From Polyangiaceae bacterium (GTDB lineage Bacteria; Myxococcota_A; Polyangia; Polyangiales; Polyangiaceae), in the NCBI GenBank assembly GCA_023150915.1, contig JAKLKA010000007.1:1-64000 (forward strand): a DNA stretch of 64,000 nt, in the 5' to 3' direction. The notes under the pieces are model-generated. The model was given only the letters and a program-made list of their open reading frames with translations, did not search any database and was not told the origin of the DNA. How positions within the stretch are numbered: the first letter of the stretch is position 1; each line of letters starts with the position of its first letter. The position numbers and the translations under genes were made by a program. Of this stretch, positions 44,299 through 53,531 are shown in pieces.

Positions 44299-45780
44299 TC
44301 AAGGCAGGGCCGCGACGCCGAGCCAGCGCCCCTCCGCCGAGAGCGAGAAGCCGGCGGCGCGCGCTGAGACGACCGCCACCTGGTCTTCGTGCCAGAGCGG
44401 AACGACCGGCACGTCGCGCTGCATGCGCTCGGCGACCTGCGAATACAGCGCCTGGCGGCGAGCCTGATCGCGAGTCTTCCCGGCGGCATCGAGCCAGCCG
44501 CCCACCTCGGCGTCGCGGTAGCGCGCGCGGTTCTTCCCTTCGCCCCCTTCGCCCGGGACGCCGCGGGGGTGGAAGAACCACGCCAGCAGGTTGGGCTCGG
44601 TGAGCTCGGGCATCTGCAGCGTGGCCATCTCGAAGTCGCCGCTGTCGAGCCGTGCGAGCAGCACGCCGAAGTCGAGCGACACCACCCGCACTTGCAGCCC
44701 GGCGTCGCCCAGCATCTGCGCCAGCGCGCGCGCCACCGTGATGCGCAGGCGGTCGGTGCTGGTCACCAGGGTCACTTCGGGCAGGCCGGCGAGCACCGCG
44801 CGCGCGGGCGCCGGATCGAACGCCTGAATCGTGGGCGCCGCCGGCGCGGCCCAGTGACCGTGGGGCAAGAGCCCCCGGGCCGTCTGGGCGCGGCCCGACA
44901 GCAGCGCCCGCACGATCTGCTCGCGGTCGATGGCCTGGGCCACGGCTCGCCGCACCTCGACGCGATCGAACGGCGGCCGGTCGTTCTGAAACAAGAGATA
45001 GCTCACGTTGGCGCCGCTGCGCGCCCGGGTGGTGAGCCCCGCGCGGCCCTCGAGCGCGGGCAGCAGGGTGGGCGACAGCGCGTTCGGCGCAATGTCCGCG
45101 CGCCCGCCCAAGAGGCGCAGCGCTCGCGCGTTCTCGTCGCGAATGCTGCGGACCACCAGCGCGTGGCGCGGGCGTGGCCAGACCCCCGTGTCCGCGGGCT
45201 CGAGCTCCACCACGGCCGGCGAGGCGCGGGTGATGCGGTACGGCCCGAGCCCGTCGAGGCCGCCCAGCGGGGCCGGGGCCGCGGCCGCCTGATCGGCCCG
45301 CAAGATCGGCACCTCGAGATCGGTGAGCAGCGTGGCGCGATCGGTGGCAAGCGTGAGCTGCAGCCGGTGGTCCCCCTGCGCCTCGCAGGAACCGATGGCG
45401 CGCACCACGGCGCGGTGCGGGCTGCCCAGCTTCGGATCTGCCAGGGCCCGCAGCGTGGCGCAAACGTCGCTCGCGGTGAGCGGGCGACCGCTGTGGAACC
45501 GCACGCCGGGGCGGAGCTCGACCGCGAGGGTGCGTTCGCTGGTGAACTGCCAGCTCTGTGCCACGAGCGGGACCGGCGCCAGCGTGTCCGGATCGAGACC
45601 CGCGAGCCCGGCGTGGACCAGGCGGGTCGTCTTCACGTCGTGACCGCGCGTCGAGAACCTGGGGTCGAGCGTGGCGATCTCTTGGGGCAGCACGATCTCC
45701 AGGGGCCGCTCGGCCGCAGGCGGCGCGCCGGCGCAGCTCGCGGTCAGCGCGAAGATCCCGAAAACCAGCGCCCGCAGCAC
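44299..45780 (-). CDS. ABC transporter solute-binding lipoprotein, peptide/nickel type
   Basis: The 493-residue protein is best started at GTG 45780, where a short signal peptide ends in the lipobox TASC. It then shows the SBP_bac_5 pattern: EIATLDPRFSTRGHDVKTTR, VELRPGVRFHSGRPLTASDV near 95, and RPPFDRVEVRRAVAQAIDRE near 285. It would bind oligopeptides or similar ligands for an ABC importer. No permease or ATPase genes are adjacent, so it must share a distant transporter or act on its own. It is divergent from dacB. Confidence 0.85.
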   Translation of the reverse strand: MLRALVFGIFALTASCAGAPPAAERPLEIVLPQEIATLDPRFSTRGHDVKTTRLVHAGLAGLDPDTLAPVPLVAQSWQFTSERTLAVELRPGVRFHSGRPLTASDVCATLRALADPKLGSPHRAVVRAIGSCEAQGDHRLQLTLATDRATLLTDLEVPILRADQAAAAPAPLGGLDGLGPYRITRASPAVVELEPADTGVWPRPRHALVVRSIRDENARALRLLGGRADIAPNALSPTLLPALEGRAGLTTRARSGANVSYLLFQNDRPPFDRVEVRRAVAQAIDREQIVRALLSGRAQTARGLLPHGHWAAPAAPTIQAFDPAPARAVLAGLPEVTLVTSTDRLRITVARALAQMLGDAGLQVRVVSLDFGVLLARLDSGDFEMATLQMPELTEPNLLAWFFHPRGVPGEGGEGKNRARYRDAEVGGWLDAAGKTRDQARRQALYSQVAERMQRDVPVVPLWHEDQVAVVSARAAGFSLSAEGRWLGVAALP

Positions 45781-45873
45781 CGCCCGGTCATAAACCAGAG
45801 GCCGCCGCGGCGCGAGTTCCCCGCGGCCGAGGAATTGCCCCGGGCGCCGGCTGCGTTTATGCCGGAAGAGCGC

Positions 45874-47304
45874 ATGCGTCCCACGCTCTTGGCCCTGCTC
45901 TTGGCGATCGCTCCGGCGGGGTACGCCACCGGGACGCACGCCGAGCCAGCGCCCCCTCCGGCGCCCGCGCGCGCGGCCGGCGATGCTCAGAAAGAGCTCG
46001 ACCGGCTTGCGGCCTGGGCAGAGCGCGAGAAGGGCGAGCTGTCGGCGCAAGTGATCGAGGTGGCGACCCGTCGCGTGGTCGCCGAGAAGAACCCCGGCCT
46101 GCCGCTCAACCCAGCGTCCAACGCCAAGGTCCCCACCGCGGCCGCGGCGCTTGCTCGGATGGGCGCGGATCACCGCTTCAAGAGCGGGCTCTACGGTGAG
46201 CTGAAAGACGGCGTGGTGCCGCGGCTGGTGCTGCGGTCGAACGGCGATCCCACGCTGTCGAGTCGCGACCTCGACAAGTGGGTGAAAGAGCTGGTCGACG
46301 CCGGGCTCAAGCGCGTCGCAGACATCCAGGTCGACCAGAGCGCCTTCGATGCGCGCTTCGTGCCGCCTGCGTTCGAGCAGCAACCCGCGGAGTGGGCGCC
46401 TTTCCGCGCACCGGTGAGCGCGGTGGCTCTGGACCGCAATGCCTTCGTGGTGCGCGTCGTCCCTGCCAAGCTCGGCGAGCCGGCTCAGGCCAGCGTCGAC
46501 CCCGCCGGCTTCGTCGACGTCGACGGCAAGGTGCTGACCGAGAAGAAGGGCAAGACGCTGGTGGTCGAGATGCGGCCGAGCGGCGGCGCGCTGGCGATTC
46601 GGCTCTCGGGGCACGTCAGCAAGCCGACCAGCTTCGTCAAGCGCGTGGACGACCCTCGCCTGTTCGCCGCCCACGTGCTCAGAGCGCAGCTCAAGCGGCG
46701 CGGCGTGGTCGTGGACGGCGGGGTGGGCGAAGGGGGAAAAGACGAGACCCGCGTGCTCGTCGAGAAGACCAGCGAGCCGCTGTCCGTCATCTTGCGCGAC
46801 GTCGGCAAGCACAGCGACAACTTCACCGCCGAGATGCTGCTCAAGGCCTTGGGTGGGCACGCCAGTCGACGGGCCGGTGCCAGTGCCGACGGCGCCGCGG
46901 CCGTGACCGAATGGCTGAAGTCGGCCGGCGCCGCCGACCCCGGCACGCGGATCGTCAACGGATCGGGTCTGTTCGACGCCAACCGGCTGAGCGCTGCGTC
47001 CCTGGTCTCGGCGCAGGTTGCTGCCAGCAACGATCCGAAGACCGGCGTGGCCTTCGTCGAACAGCTGGCGGTGGGCGGCATCGACGGCACGCTCAGGAAC
47101 CGCTTCAAGCAGCTGAAGAAGAAGCTTCGCGGCAAGACCGGGACGTTGGCTCGCGCCACCTCGCTGTCGGGCGTGGTGCTGGGGGCCGACGGTCGTCCGC
47201 GGCTGGCGTTCGCGGTGGTGATCAACGGCATAGCCGGCAAGGCCGACGAGCAACGCCGGCGCATCGATCGCGTGGTCGAGAAGGCCGCTGCCGAGCGCCG
47301 GTAG
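45874..47304 (+). CDS. dacB: D-alanyl-D-alanine carboxypeptidase/endopeptidase (PBP4 class)
   Basis: The 476-residue protein is best started at ATG 45874, six bases after GGAAGAG; ATG 45859 is an alternative. A signal peptide is present. The three penicillin-binding motifs are PASNAKVPTAAAAL (SxxK near 81), KHSDNFTAEMLLKALG (SxN near 315) and GKTGTLARATSLSG (KTG near 420). This is the peptidase S13 family, which trims or cleaves peptidoglycan cross-links in the periplasm. Length and motif order match DacB. Confidence 0.94.
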   Translation: MRPTLLALLLAIAPAGYATGTHAEPAPPPAPARAAGDAQKELDRLAAWAEREKGELSAQVIEVATRRVVAEKNPGLPLNPASNAKVPTAAAALARMGADHRFKSGLYGELKDGVVPRLVLRSNGDPTLSSRDLDKWVKELVDAGLKRVADIQVDQSAFDARFVPPAFEQQPAEWAPFRAPVSAVALDRNAFVVRVVPAKLGEPAQASVDPAGFVDVDGKVLTEKKGKTLVVEMRPSGGALAIRLSGHVSKPTSFVKRVDDPRLFAAHVLRAQLKRRGVVVDGGVGEGGKDETRVLVEKTSEPLSVILRDVGKHSDNFTAEMLLKALGGHASRRAGASADGAAAVTEWLKSAGAADPGTRIVNGSGLFDANRLSAASLVSAQVAASNDPKTGVAFVEQLAVGGIDGTLRNRFKQLKKKLRGKTGTLARATSLSGVVLGADGRPRLAFAVVINGIAGKADEQRRRIDRVVEKAAAERR

Positions 47305-47371
47305 CTCACCGGCACGCGCGGCCGGGGGCGCCAGGGTTGCGTCGCCCCGGCGAGCACGCCATCGTTCGCAG

Positions 47372-48607
47372 GTGGTCGATCCCGTGAGCCCGGCGCTGGC
47401 CACCGAGCACGAGCTCGGCAGCGCGTACCGCCAGGTGGTGACACTCGCCGGCGGTGAGCTGGGCGCAGCTCGCAAAGACCACCTGGTCTCGCTGTTCAGC
47501 GGCAAGACCACGCTGGTGCATCTCGATCTCGAGGGGCGCCTGCACCGGGCCTGGCTGGGTGACCGCTCGTACCAGCGCGGGCTCGACGGGCGGATCCGCC
47601 GCGTCACCGTCGGTCGTTCGCACGGCGAGCGAACGCTTGGCGTCGACCTGCTGGCGCCCGCCGAGGGCGAATCGGTGCTGGCAGAGGTGCGAGCGCTGGT
47701 CGACCGCGTGGCCGCGGCGGTGCCCCCCCGGGGCGCCGACCCGGCGCTGGCGGAGGTCTTGAGCCGTGCCCAGGGCTACCGGGCGGCGCTCGAGGCCGAG
47801 CGGTTTCGCGCGGCCTACGATCCGATCCCGATCTTGCCGCCCGATCGCGGGCGGGCGCTCTTGGTCCAGCTGACCTCCGGCTGCTCGTGGAATCGCTGCA
47901 CGTTCTGTCACCTGTACCGCGACGCGCGCTTCGCCATGAAGTCGCCCGAGGCGCTCACCGAGCACATCCGGCGCGTGCTCGCGCTGGTGGGGCGGGCGCT
48001 GCCGCTGCGCCGTGGCGTGTTCCTGGGTCAGGCCAACGCCCTGGTGATGACGCGGGACAGGCTCTTGCCGTTGCTCGACGTCGTTCACCGCGAGCTTGCG
48101 GGGGCGGGCGCCGAGCTGACCTCGCTCGCGGCCTTCGTCGATGCGTTCTCGAGCCCGAAGCGCACCGAAGAGTGGGCCGAGCTGCGCGCGCGTGGCGTCG
48201 AGAGCGTGTCGCTGGGGCTCGAGAGCGGCAGCGACCAGGTGCTGAGCACGCTGGGCAAGCCCGCCGAGTCGAGCGCCGCGCTGGCGCTGGTCGAGCAGTT
48301 GCACGAAGCCGGCGTCGGCGTGGGCGTGATCGTCTTGTCGGGCGCGGGGGGCGAGCGCTGGCAGGCGCAGCACGTGGCGACCACCGTCGACACGATCGCC
48401 AGTATGAAGCTCGGCAAGGGTGACCGCGTCTATCTCTCGCCCCTGCACGTGGAACCTGGGTCACGCTTCGCAGCGGCGCTCGGCGAGCTCGGAGCGCTGT
48501 CGCGCGAGGCGATCGAAGCGCAGTCCGCCGAGCTTCGCACACGCTTGCGGCAGGCGGGCGTGACGGTCCCCATCGCGCGCTACGACATCCGGCGGTTCGT
48601 GTACTGA
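47372..48607 (+). CDS. Radical SAM protein
   Basis: The 411-residue product starts at GTG 47372. The cluster motif LTSGCSWNRCTFCHLYRDAR near 165-180 has C-x4-C-x2-C spacing, one residue longer than the classical C-x3-C-x2-C but usual in one group of radical SAM proteins (GCxxNxCxFC). AAFVDAFSSPKRTEEWAEL, VESVSLGLESGSDQVLSTLG and GVGVGVIVLSGAGGE belong to the Elp3/MiaB-type barrel. A [4Fe-4S] cluster and SAM would generate a radical; the substrate is unknown. It lies 67 bases after dacB and may share its transcript. Confidence 0.85.
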   Translation: MVDPVSPALATEHELGSAYRQVVTLAGGELGAARKDHLVSLFSGKTTLVHLDLEGRLHRAWLGDRSYQRGLDGRIRRVTVGRSHGERTLGVDLLAPAEGESVLAEVRALVDRVAAAVPPRGADPALAEVLSRAQGYRAALEAERFRAAYDPIPILPPDRGRALLVQLTSGCSWNRCTFCHLYRDARFAMKSPEALTEHIRRVLALVGRALPLRRGVFLGQANALVMTRDRLLPLLDVVHRELAGAGAELTSLAAFVDAFSSPKRTEEWAELRARGVESVSLGLESGSDQVLSTLGKPAESSAALALVEQLHEAGVGVGVIVLSGAGGERWQAQHVATTVDTIASMKLGKGDRVYLSPLHVEPGSRFAAALGELGALSREAIEAQSAELRTRLRQAGVTVPIARYDIRRFVY

Positions 48608-48662
48608 TGGGCTCGACCCTCGCCCGCCGTCCACTCAGCCTCGCGCCCGAGGACCAGGCTCG

Positions 48663-50555
48663 ATGAGACCCTCGCGCGACGCCGACCCCGGCCACGCACG
48701 CTACGTGAAGCTGCGCCCGCCGCGTTTCCGTGGCTACGAACGGCGCTCGCAGTATCTGGAGATGCGGGACGGCACGCGCATCGCCGTCGACGTGTGTCTG
48801 CCCCGGGGCCTTGGCGGCGAGAGGGTTCCGACGCTGCTCCGCCAGACGCGCTACTTCCGCCGCTTCCGGGTGCATCCGGCCCTGCGCCCGCTGCTGGGCG
48901 AGGTCACCCTCGACCCGATGAACGGTCCGATGCGACGGCTCTTCACCACCCGCGGCTACGCCTGGGTCGACGTCGACGTGCGCGGATCGGGGGCGTCGTT
49001 CGGCGAGCGTCCCTGCCCGTGGTGGCTCGACGGCGAGGTCGCCGACGGCGCCGACATCGCCGATTGGATCGTGCGCCAGCCCTGGTCGAGCGGTCTGGTG
49101 GGCTCCACCGGGGTCTCGTACGAGGGCACCACCGCAGAGTTCCTGGGGATCACGGGGCACCCGGCGGTGCGGGCCGTCGCGCCCCGCTTCTCGCTGTTCG
49201 ACGTGTACGCCGACGTCGGATTCCCCGGCGGGCTGCACTCGGCGTACTTCACCCACGCCTGGGAGACGGCCAACGCCGCGCTCGATCGCAACCACCCCGG
49301 CGAGATGATCGCGCTGATCTACATGCTGCAGATGCACGGCGCGATCGACCCGCGCTGGGCTCGGCGGCTGGATCGCGCCGCTCTGCGCCGCGGCCTTGGA
49401 CGGGTGCTCGACTGGGGTCTTGGCGGTGTGGCGGGGACCGATGACGACGCTGACGGGTCCCGGCTGGCAGCCGCGCTGCGCTCCCACGCCGAGAACTACT
49501 ACGTGCACGACGGCGCCACCGAGGTGACCTTCCGTGACGACGTGCCACGGGATGCGCCCATCGCCGGGAAGTCGGGCGACTACTTCAGCCCCCACGCGTA
49601 TGTCGAGCGCCTGCGCGACGTGGCCGTGCTGAGCTACGGAGGCTGGTTCGACGGCGCGTACGCGAACGCAGCCGTCAAGCGCCACGCGGCGCTCTCGCGG
49701 CTCGGCGCCGACAGCCGAATGTTGATCGGACCCTGGATCCACGGCGGCCAGCTGGATCTCGATCCCGAGGCGCCGGGGCGCAAGGCCGTGTTCGACCACG
49801 CCGCCGAGCTGCTGCGCTTCTTCGATTGCCACCTTCAGCCCCGCGGCGCGGCAGAGCGCGAAGCCCCGCGCGTGCGCTATTACCTGATGGGCGAGGGGCG
49901 CTGGTGCGATGCGCCCGAGTGGCCTCCGCCCGGCACGCGGACCGCGAGCTTCGGCTTCGCAGCCGGGCACAAGCTGGTGCTCGACGCCGAAGACCCAGGC
50001 CAGGATTCGGCGACGATGAGCCTCGACGTCGGGGCTGGCCAGCGGACCCGATGGCGCACGCTGCTTTGCCCGTTCCTGGTGGCAGACGGCCGAGGTCGCT
50101 CGCCGCAGGGCTACCTGGTGTACGAGTCGGAGCCGCTTCCGCGGGCGATCTCGGTCACGGGCAGTCCCGTGCTGGTGCTCCGCCTTTCTTGCAACGCACC
50201 CGAAACGGCCATCGTGGCCTACCTGGAAATCGTGGACGGCGCGGGTCGAGCGCACCTCGTGAGCGAGGGCCAGCTTCGAACGCTCCACGGCACTCGCCTG
50301 GTCGAGGTTTCGAATCGCCCGCCCAGCGTGGAAGCCACCTTCCTTCGTCGCGACGCGCGCACACTCGCCCCCGGAGAGGCCGCGACGCACCACGTCGAGC
50401 TCTTGCCGCTGGCGTTGCGCGTGCGCGCAGGCTCTCGGCTCCGGCTCTCGCTGGGTGCGGCCGACGTCGACCACTTCACCACGCCGCCCGGGCCGCGCCC
50501 GCTGACGTGGACCATCGAGCGGGGACCGTCGCGTCTGCTCTTGCCGGTGGTGTGA
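48663..50555 (+). CDS. CocE/NonD-family hydrolase (X-Pro dipeptidyl-peptidase-like)
   Basis: The 630-residue protein starts at ATG 48663. The alpha/beta-hydrolase part has YVDVDVRGSGAS-like sequence (WVDVDVRGSGASFGE), the nucleophile elbow GSTGVSYEGTTAEFLG near 150, SYGGWFDGAYANAAVKRHAA and GPWIHGGQ (likely catalytic His near 360). The C-terminal jelly roll (VTGSPVLVLRLSCNAPETAI, LRLSLGAADVDHF) is the family's second domain. These enzymes cleave esters or prolyl peptides. There is no signal peptide, so it should be cytoplasmic. Substrate unknown. Confidence 0.9.
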   Translation: MRPSRDADPGHARYVKLRPPRFRGYERRSQYLEMRDGTRIAVDVCLPRGLGGERVPTLLRQTRYFRRFRVHPALRPLLGEVTLDPMNGPMRRLFTTRGYAWVDVDVRGSGASFGERPCPWWLDGEVADGADIADWIVRQPWSSGLVGSTGVSYEGTTAEFLGITGHPAVRAVAPRFSLFDVYADVGFPGGLHSAYFTHAWETANAALDRNHPGEMIALIYMLQMHGAIDPRWARRLDRAALRRGLGRVLDWGLGGVAGTDDDADGSRLAAALRSHAENYYVHDGATEVTFRDDVPRDAPIAGKSGDYFSPHAYVERLRDVAVLSYGGWFDGAYANAAVKRHAALSRLGADSRMLIGPWIHGGQLDLDPEAPGRKAVFDHAAELLRFFDCHLQPRGAAEREAPRVRYYLMGEGRWCDAPEWPPPGTRTASFGFAAGHKLVLDAEDPGQDSATMSLDVGAGQRTRWRTLLCPFLVADGRGRSPQGYLVYESEPLPRAISVTGSPVLVLRLSCNAPETAIVAYLEIVDGAGRAHLVSEGQLRTLHGTRLVEVSNRPPSVEATFLRRDARTLAPGEAATHHVELLPLALRVRAGSRLRLSLGAADVDHFTTPPGPRPLTWTIERGPSRLLLPVV

Positions 50556-50633
50556 GCCGCGGCGCCCTTTGGGGCTCTGCCCCTGCCGAACCGGCACCTT
50601 GCCGCTCTGGGAGCTCGGATCTAGCGTGTGCCG

Positions 50634-51608
50634 ATGACCAAGGCGCTGGCACTTGCGGGGTTCGGCTTCCTGATCGCGGCCTGTTCGTCGTCGTCCGAGA
50701 ACGTGACCGCGGCCACGGGCGGTGGCGGCACCGGCGGTGGGACCGGCGGCGCCGCGGGCAGCAGCGGCAGTGGCGGCACCAGCGGCGACGGCGGCACCAG
50801 CGGCGGCGGCACCTCGGGCAGCGGCGGCACCAGCGGCGGCGGTGGCAGCGGCGGCTGCGCGTCGCCCAAGACCGAGTGCACCAAGGGGACGGCGACGGTG
50901 TGCACCGACACCTCGAGCGACGACGCGAACTGCGGCACGTGCAACAACGTTTGCCCCAGCGGTTCTGCGTGCAAGAGCTCGAACTGCGCGTGCAACGACC
51001 CAACCAAGACGTTCTGCGCGCAGGGCAGCTCGGGGGTGTGCACCGACGTGCAGTCGGACCCCAAGAACTGCGGAGCCTGCGGCAAGGCTTGTCCCAACAA
51101 CAACTGCACGGCAGGCGAATGCGACAAGGTCGTGTTCGTGACCAAGAACAGCTTCGGGACCAACCTCGGCGGCGTCACTGGGGCGGACGGGATTTGCGCG
51201 GCGGCGGCCACCACCGCGGGCCTGAAGGGCACGTTCAAGGCCTGGATCAGCGACGGCGTGGTTGCGCCGAGCAACTCGTTCCAGAAGTCGAACACGCCCT
51301 ACGTGCTGTCCGACGGGACCACGAAGGTGGCTGACAGCTTCGCCGCGCTCGCGACCGACCCGCTGAAGCACGCCATCGACAAGGCCGAAGACAAGACGCC
51401 GGTCACCGGCAAGGTCGTGATGACCAACGTGAAGACGGATGGGACGTTCTCGTCGGTGAGCATGGAGTGTGCGAGTTGGAGCAGCACAACCGGCACGGAC
51501 AAGTTCGTGAGCGGCAGCACGGACTTGACCACGGCCGGTTGGACGGATGGGCCCGCGAAGGACTGCGGCGCCACGCTGCAGTACCACCTGTTCTGCTTCG
51601 AGCAGTGA
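50634..51608 (+). CDS. Lipoprotein with Gly/Ser linker, Cys-rich region and DUF1554-like domain
   Basis: A 324-residue product from ATG 50634 (GTG 50628 adds two residues). Lipobox LIAAC is followed by a 50-residue Gly/Ser/Thr linker with GGTSG repeats. A Cys-rich segment (CGTCNNVCPSGSACKSSNCA, CGACGKACPNNNC) resembles the myxobacterial outer-surface lipoprotein cysteine motif. The C-terminal FGTNLGGVTGADGICAAAAT and FKAWISDG match the DUF1554 (collagen-like, Leptospira-type) domain. Probably displayed on the outer membrane; function unknown. Confidence 0.78.
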   Translation: MTKALALAGFGFLIAACSSSSENVTAATGGGGTGGGTGGAAGSSGSGGTSGDGGTSGGGTSGSGGTSGGGGSGGCASPKTECTKGTATVCTDTSSDDANCGTCNNVCPSGSACKSSNCACNDPTKTFCAQGSSGVCTDVQSDPKNCGACGKACPNNNCTAGECDKVVFVTKNSFGTNLGGVTGADGICAAAATTAGLKGTFKAWISDGVVAPSNSFQKSNTPYVLSDGTTKVADSFAALATDPLKHAIDKAEDKTPVTGKVVMTNVKTDGTFSSVSMECASWSSTTGTDKFVSGSTDLTTAGWTDGPAKDCGATLQYHLFCFEQ

Positions 51609-51654
51609 AGCGCGAGCTGCGCGCGTTGCCGTTTGGCTCGAAGCGCCCGGGGAG

Positions 51655-51900
51655 CTATTCCGCCGGCACCCTGCTCGCCGCGTCGTCGCGCGAGCGTTCG
51701 CGCTCTTTGCGGCGCACGTGCCAGATGCCGAGGCCGATCAGGCCGCCGATCAGCGTCAGCGGCAGCAGGCTGAGGAAGACGGTCGAGCCCACGAAGGCGT
51801 TTCGCACGTTCTCGCTCTGAGCCGTGCCGCACACCGGGCAAGCAGCGGCCACTGCCGGCGTGAGCATCACCCAGAGCAGTGCCCACAGCGCCGGCTTCAC
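51655..51900 (-). CDS. Small CPVC membrane protein at the end of the oxidase cluster
   Basis: The 81-residue product starts at GTG 51900, overlapping the upstream stop by four bases. A signal peptide (LWALLWVMLTPAVAAACP) leads to the motif CPVCGTAQSENVRNAFVGST, one membrane span (FLSLLPLTLIGGLIGLGIW) and a basic tail. The CPVC pair could bind a metal or take part in thiol exchange. A small protein in an oxidase operon suggests an assembly or accessory role, but this is inference. Confidence 0.65.
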   Translation of the reverse strand: MKPALWALLWVMLTPAVAAACPVCGTAQSENVRNAFVGSTVFLSLLPLTLIGGLIGLGIWHVRRKERERSRDDAASRVPAE

Positions 51901-52493
51901 AGGTACACCCTCCAGTACAGCACGGGCCAGAGCCCGACCACGAAGTACCAGTAGAGCCGCGCGCTGGTGAAGAAGCCCGGGGTCAGGGCGTCGCGCAAGG
52001 CCTTGCCGCGAGCCACGGCCAAGGCGATCAGGCCCGCAACGGCGTGCAGCGCGTGCGCGCCCACCAAGAGGTAGAAGAAGCTGCCGGCCGGTCCCGAGCG
52101 CATGGTCAGGCCCTCGCGGATCAGCTGCACCCATTCCCACCCCTGGAAAAGCACGAACGCCGCGCCCAGCCCCAGAGCCACGCCCAGCATCTTCGCCGCA
52201 CCGCGGGCCGCGGCCTGCCCGTGGCGCTGTGCGAAGTAGAGCGCCACGCCGCTGGCGATCAGCACACCGGTGTTCACCCCGGTGGCCTCGATCGGAAGCC
52301 GGATTTGCCCCGGGGGCGGCCACGCACCCGGGGTGCTGATGCGGGTGATGGTGAAGGCGCTGATCAGCGCGCCGAAGAACATGATCTCGGCCGCCAGGAA
52401 GATCGCCATGCCCACCACCGCATTCGACGCCACCGCGGGGCGGCGGGGGCTGATGCCAGAGGGGCGGTCCAGGGGCAGGGCGGCGGTGGTCAC
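51897..52493 (-). CDS. Cytochrome oxidase subunit III-like protein (second copy)
   Basis: The 198-residue protein starts at GTG 52493. Five or so membrane spans match haem-copper oxidase subunit III: NAVVGMAIFLAAEIMFFGAL, FQGWEWVQLIREGLTM, GSFFYLLVGAHALHAVAGLI and RLYWYFVVGLWPVLYWRVYL. It differs from the other subunit III gene in this cluster, so the operon holds two. It may be an accessory or alternative subunit. It begins one base after the subunit IV gene ends. Confidence 0.8.
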   Translation of the reverse strand: MTTAALPLDRPSGISPRRPAVASNAVVGMAIFLAAEIMFFGALISAFTITRISTPGAWPPPGQIRLPIEATGVNTGVLIASGVALYFAQRHGQAAARGAAKMLGVALGLGAAFVLFQGWEWVQLIREGLTMRSGPAGSFFYLLVGAHALHAVAGLIALAVARGKALRDALTPGFFTSARLYWYFVVGLWPVLYWRVYL

Positions 52494-52494
52494 G

Positions 52495-52947
52495 TCAGTG
52501 TGCCTGATGCGGGTTGTGCTTGATGGCGTCCAGGGCGCGCTTCACCTCTTGCTCGGCGGCCTCGTTCTTCCAGTTGAAACCCTTGTGCTTCATCACGTCG
52601 GGCGCGGTGCCCGCGAAGAACAGCACCATGATGGCCACCATGGTCACCAGCAGGTAGACGACGTATCGCCGCTCGACCGCCAGGTGCATGAAGTGCTTGG
52701 TCACCAGGTAGGCCTTGACCAGCGCGATGCCGAAGGCCGTGACCAGCGTGATCACCGGGTGCCCGAGCATGGGCCCCACCACGCTGACCACCAAGAGCAC
52801 CACGAGCAGAGCCCAGATCTGGTCGTAGAACATGTCGCCGTGGTGCTCGGCGTGGTGCCCCGCCGGCTGGCTTTTCTCAGCGGGCGCCGGCTCGCTGTGG
52901 GCCCGGCTCGCGTGCTCTTCGTGCTGGGTTTCGTCGGAAGAAGACAT
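52495..52947 (-). CDS. Cytochrome oxidase subunit IV (bacterial type)
   Basis: The 150-residue product starts at ATG 52947. A His/Glu-rich N-terminus (HHAEHHGDMFYDQIW) precedes three membrane spans (LLVVLLVVSVVGPMLG, VTAFGIALVKAYLVTKHFMH, YVVYLLVTMVAIMVLFF). The TAFGIALVKAYLVTKHFMHL stretch is characteristic of prokaryotic COX4 (CtaF/CyoD-like) subunits. It stabilises the oxidase complex and has no redox centre. Confidence 0.85.
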   Translation of the reverse strand: MSSSDETQHEEHASRAHSEPAPAEKSQPAGHHAEHHGDMFYDQIWALLVVLLVVSVVGPMLGHPVITLVTAFGIALVKAYLVTKHFMHLAVERRYVVYLLVTMVAIMVLFFAGTAPDVMKHKGFNWKNEAAEQEVKRALDAIKHNPHQAH

Positions 52948-52958
52948 GGGCGGGCTCC

Positions 52959-53531
52959 TCACTTCGCGATGTAGAGCAGCGGGAACAGGAAGATCCAGAC
53001 GACGTCGACGAAGTGCCAGTAGTTGCCGATCAGCTCGACCCGCTGAAGCTCTTTGCCCTGCGCCGCGTCCCGGGCGACGAAGCCCATGATCACCACCCCG
53101 CCGATCACGTGCAGCGCGTGCAGGCCGGCGGCCGTGTAGTAAAACGACCAGAACGCATTGGTGGTCAGCGTGAAGCCCGAGCTGATCTCCATGGTCCACT
53201 CGGCGGCCTTCACGCATGCGAAGGTGAGCCCGCCGAGCATGGTCAGCCCGAGCAGCTTGGCAGCACGCTCGCCGTCTTTGCGCTCGGCCGCCTGGTGGGC
53301 CAGCACGGCCGAGAGACTGGACGAGAGCAGCACCAGGGTGTTGAACGCGCCGATCCAGGTGTTGGTGTGCGCGGCGTAGTCGCCGAACTCGGGGTGCCCG
53401 AGCCGGTGCATGATGTACGACGCCAAGAGGCCGCCGAAGATCACGATTTCCGAGGCGATCACCCACCAGACCGCCAGGCGGCCCGTGGGGATGCCGGTGG
53501 CGCTGCGGGTGGTTGCGATGGGCTTGCTCAT
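52959..53531 (-). CDS. ctaE: Cytochrome c oxidase subunit III
   Basis: The 190-residue protein starts at ATG 53531, overlapping the subunit I stop. Five spans in the short bacterial form: WWVIASEIVIFGGLLASYIM, TWIGAFNTLVLLSSSLSAVL, FYYTAAGLHALHVIGGVVIM and GNYWHFVDVVWIFLFPLLYI. The HALHVIGG and WHFVDVVWIFLFP segments are family hallmarks. It shields subunit I and is part of the core A-type oxidase. Confidence 0.92.
   Translation of the reverse strand: MSKPIATTRSATGIPTGRLAVWWVIASEIVIFGGLLASYIMHRLGHPEFGDYAAHTNTWIGAFNTLVLLSSSLSAVLAHQAAERKDGERAAKLLGLTMLGGLTFACVKAAEWTMEISSGFTLTTNAFWSFYYTAAGLHALHVIGGVVIMGFVARDAAQGKELQRVELIGNYWHFVDVVWIFLFPLLYIAK

Noticed and set aside
45859-45873. Upstream ATG for dacB
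   Set aside because: ATG 45874 has GGAAGAG at good spacing and gives a cleaner signal peptide; the upstream ATG has no ribosome-binding site.
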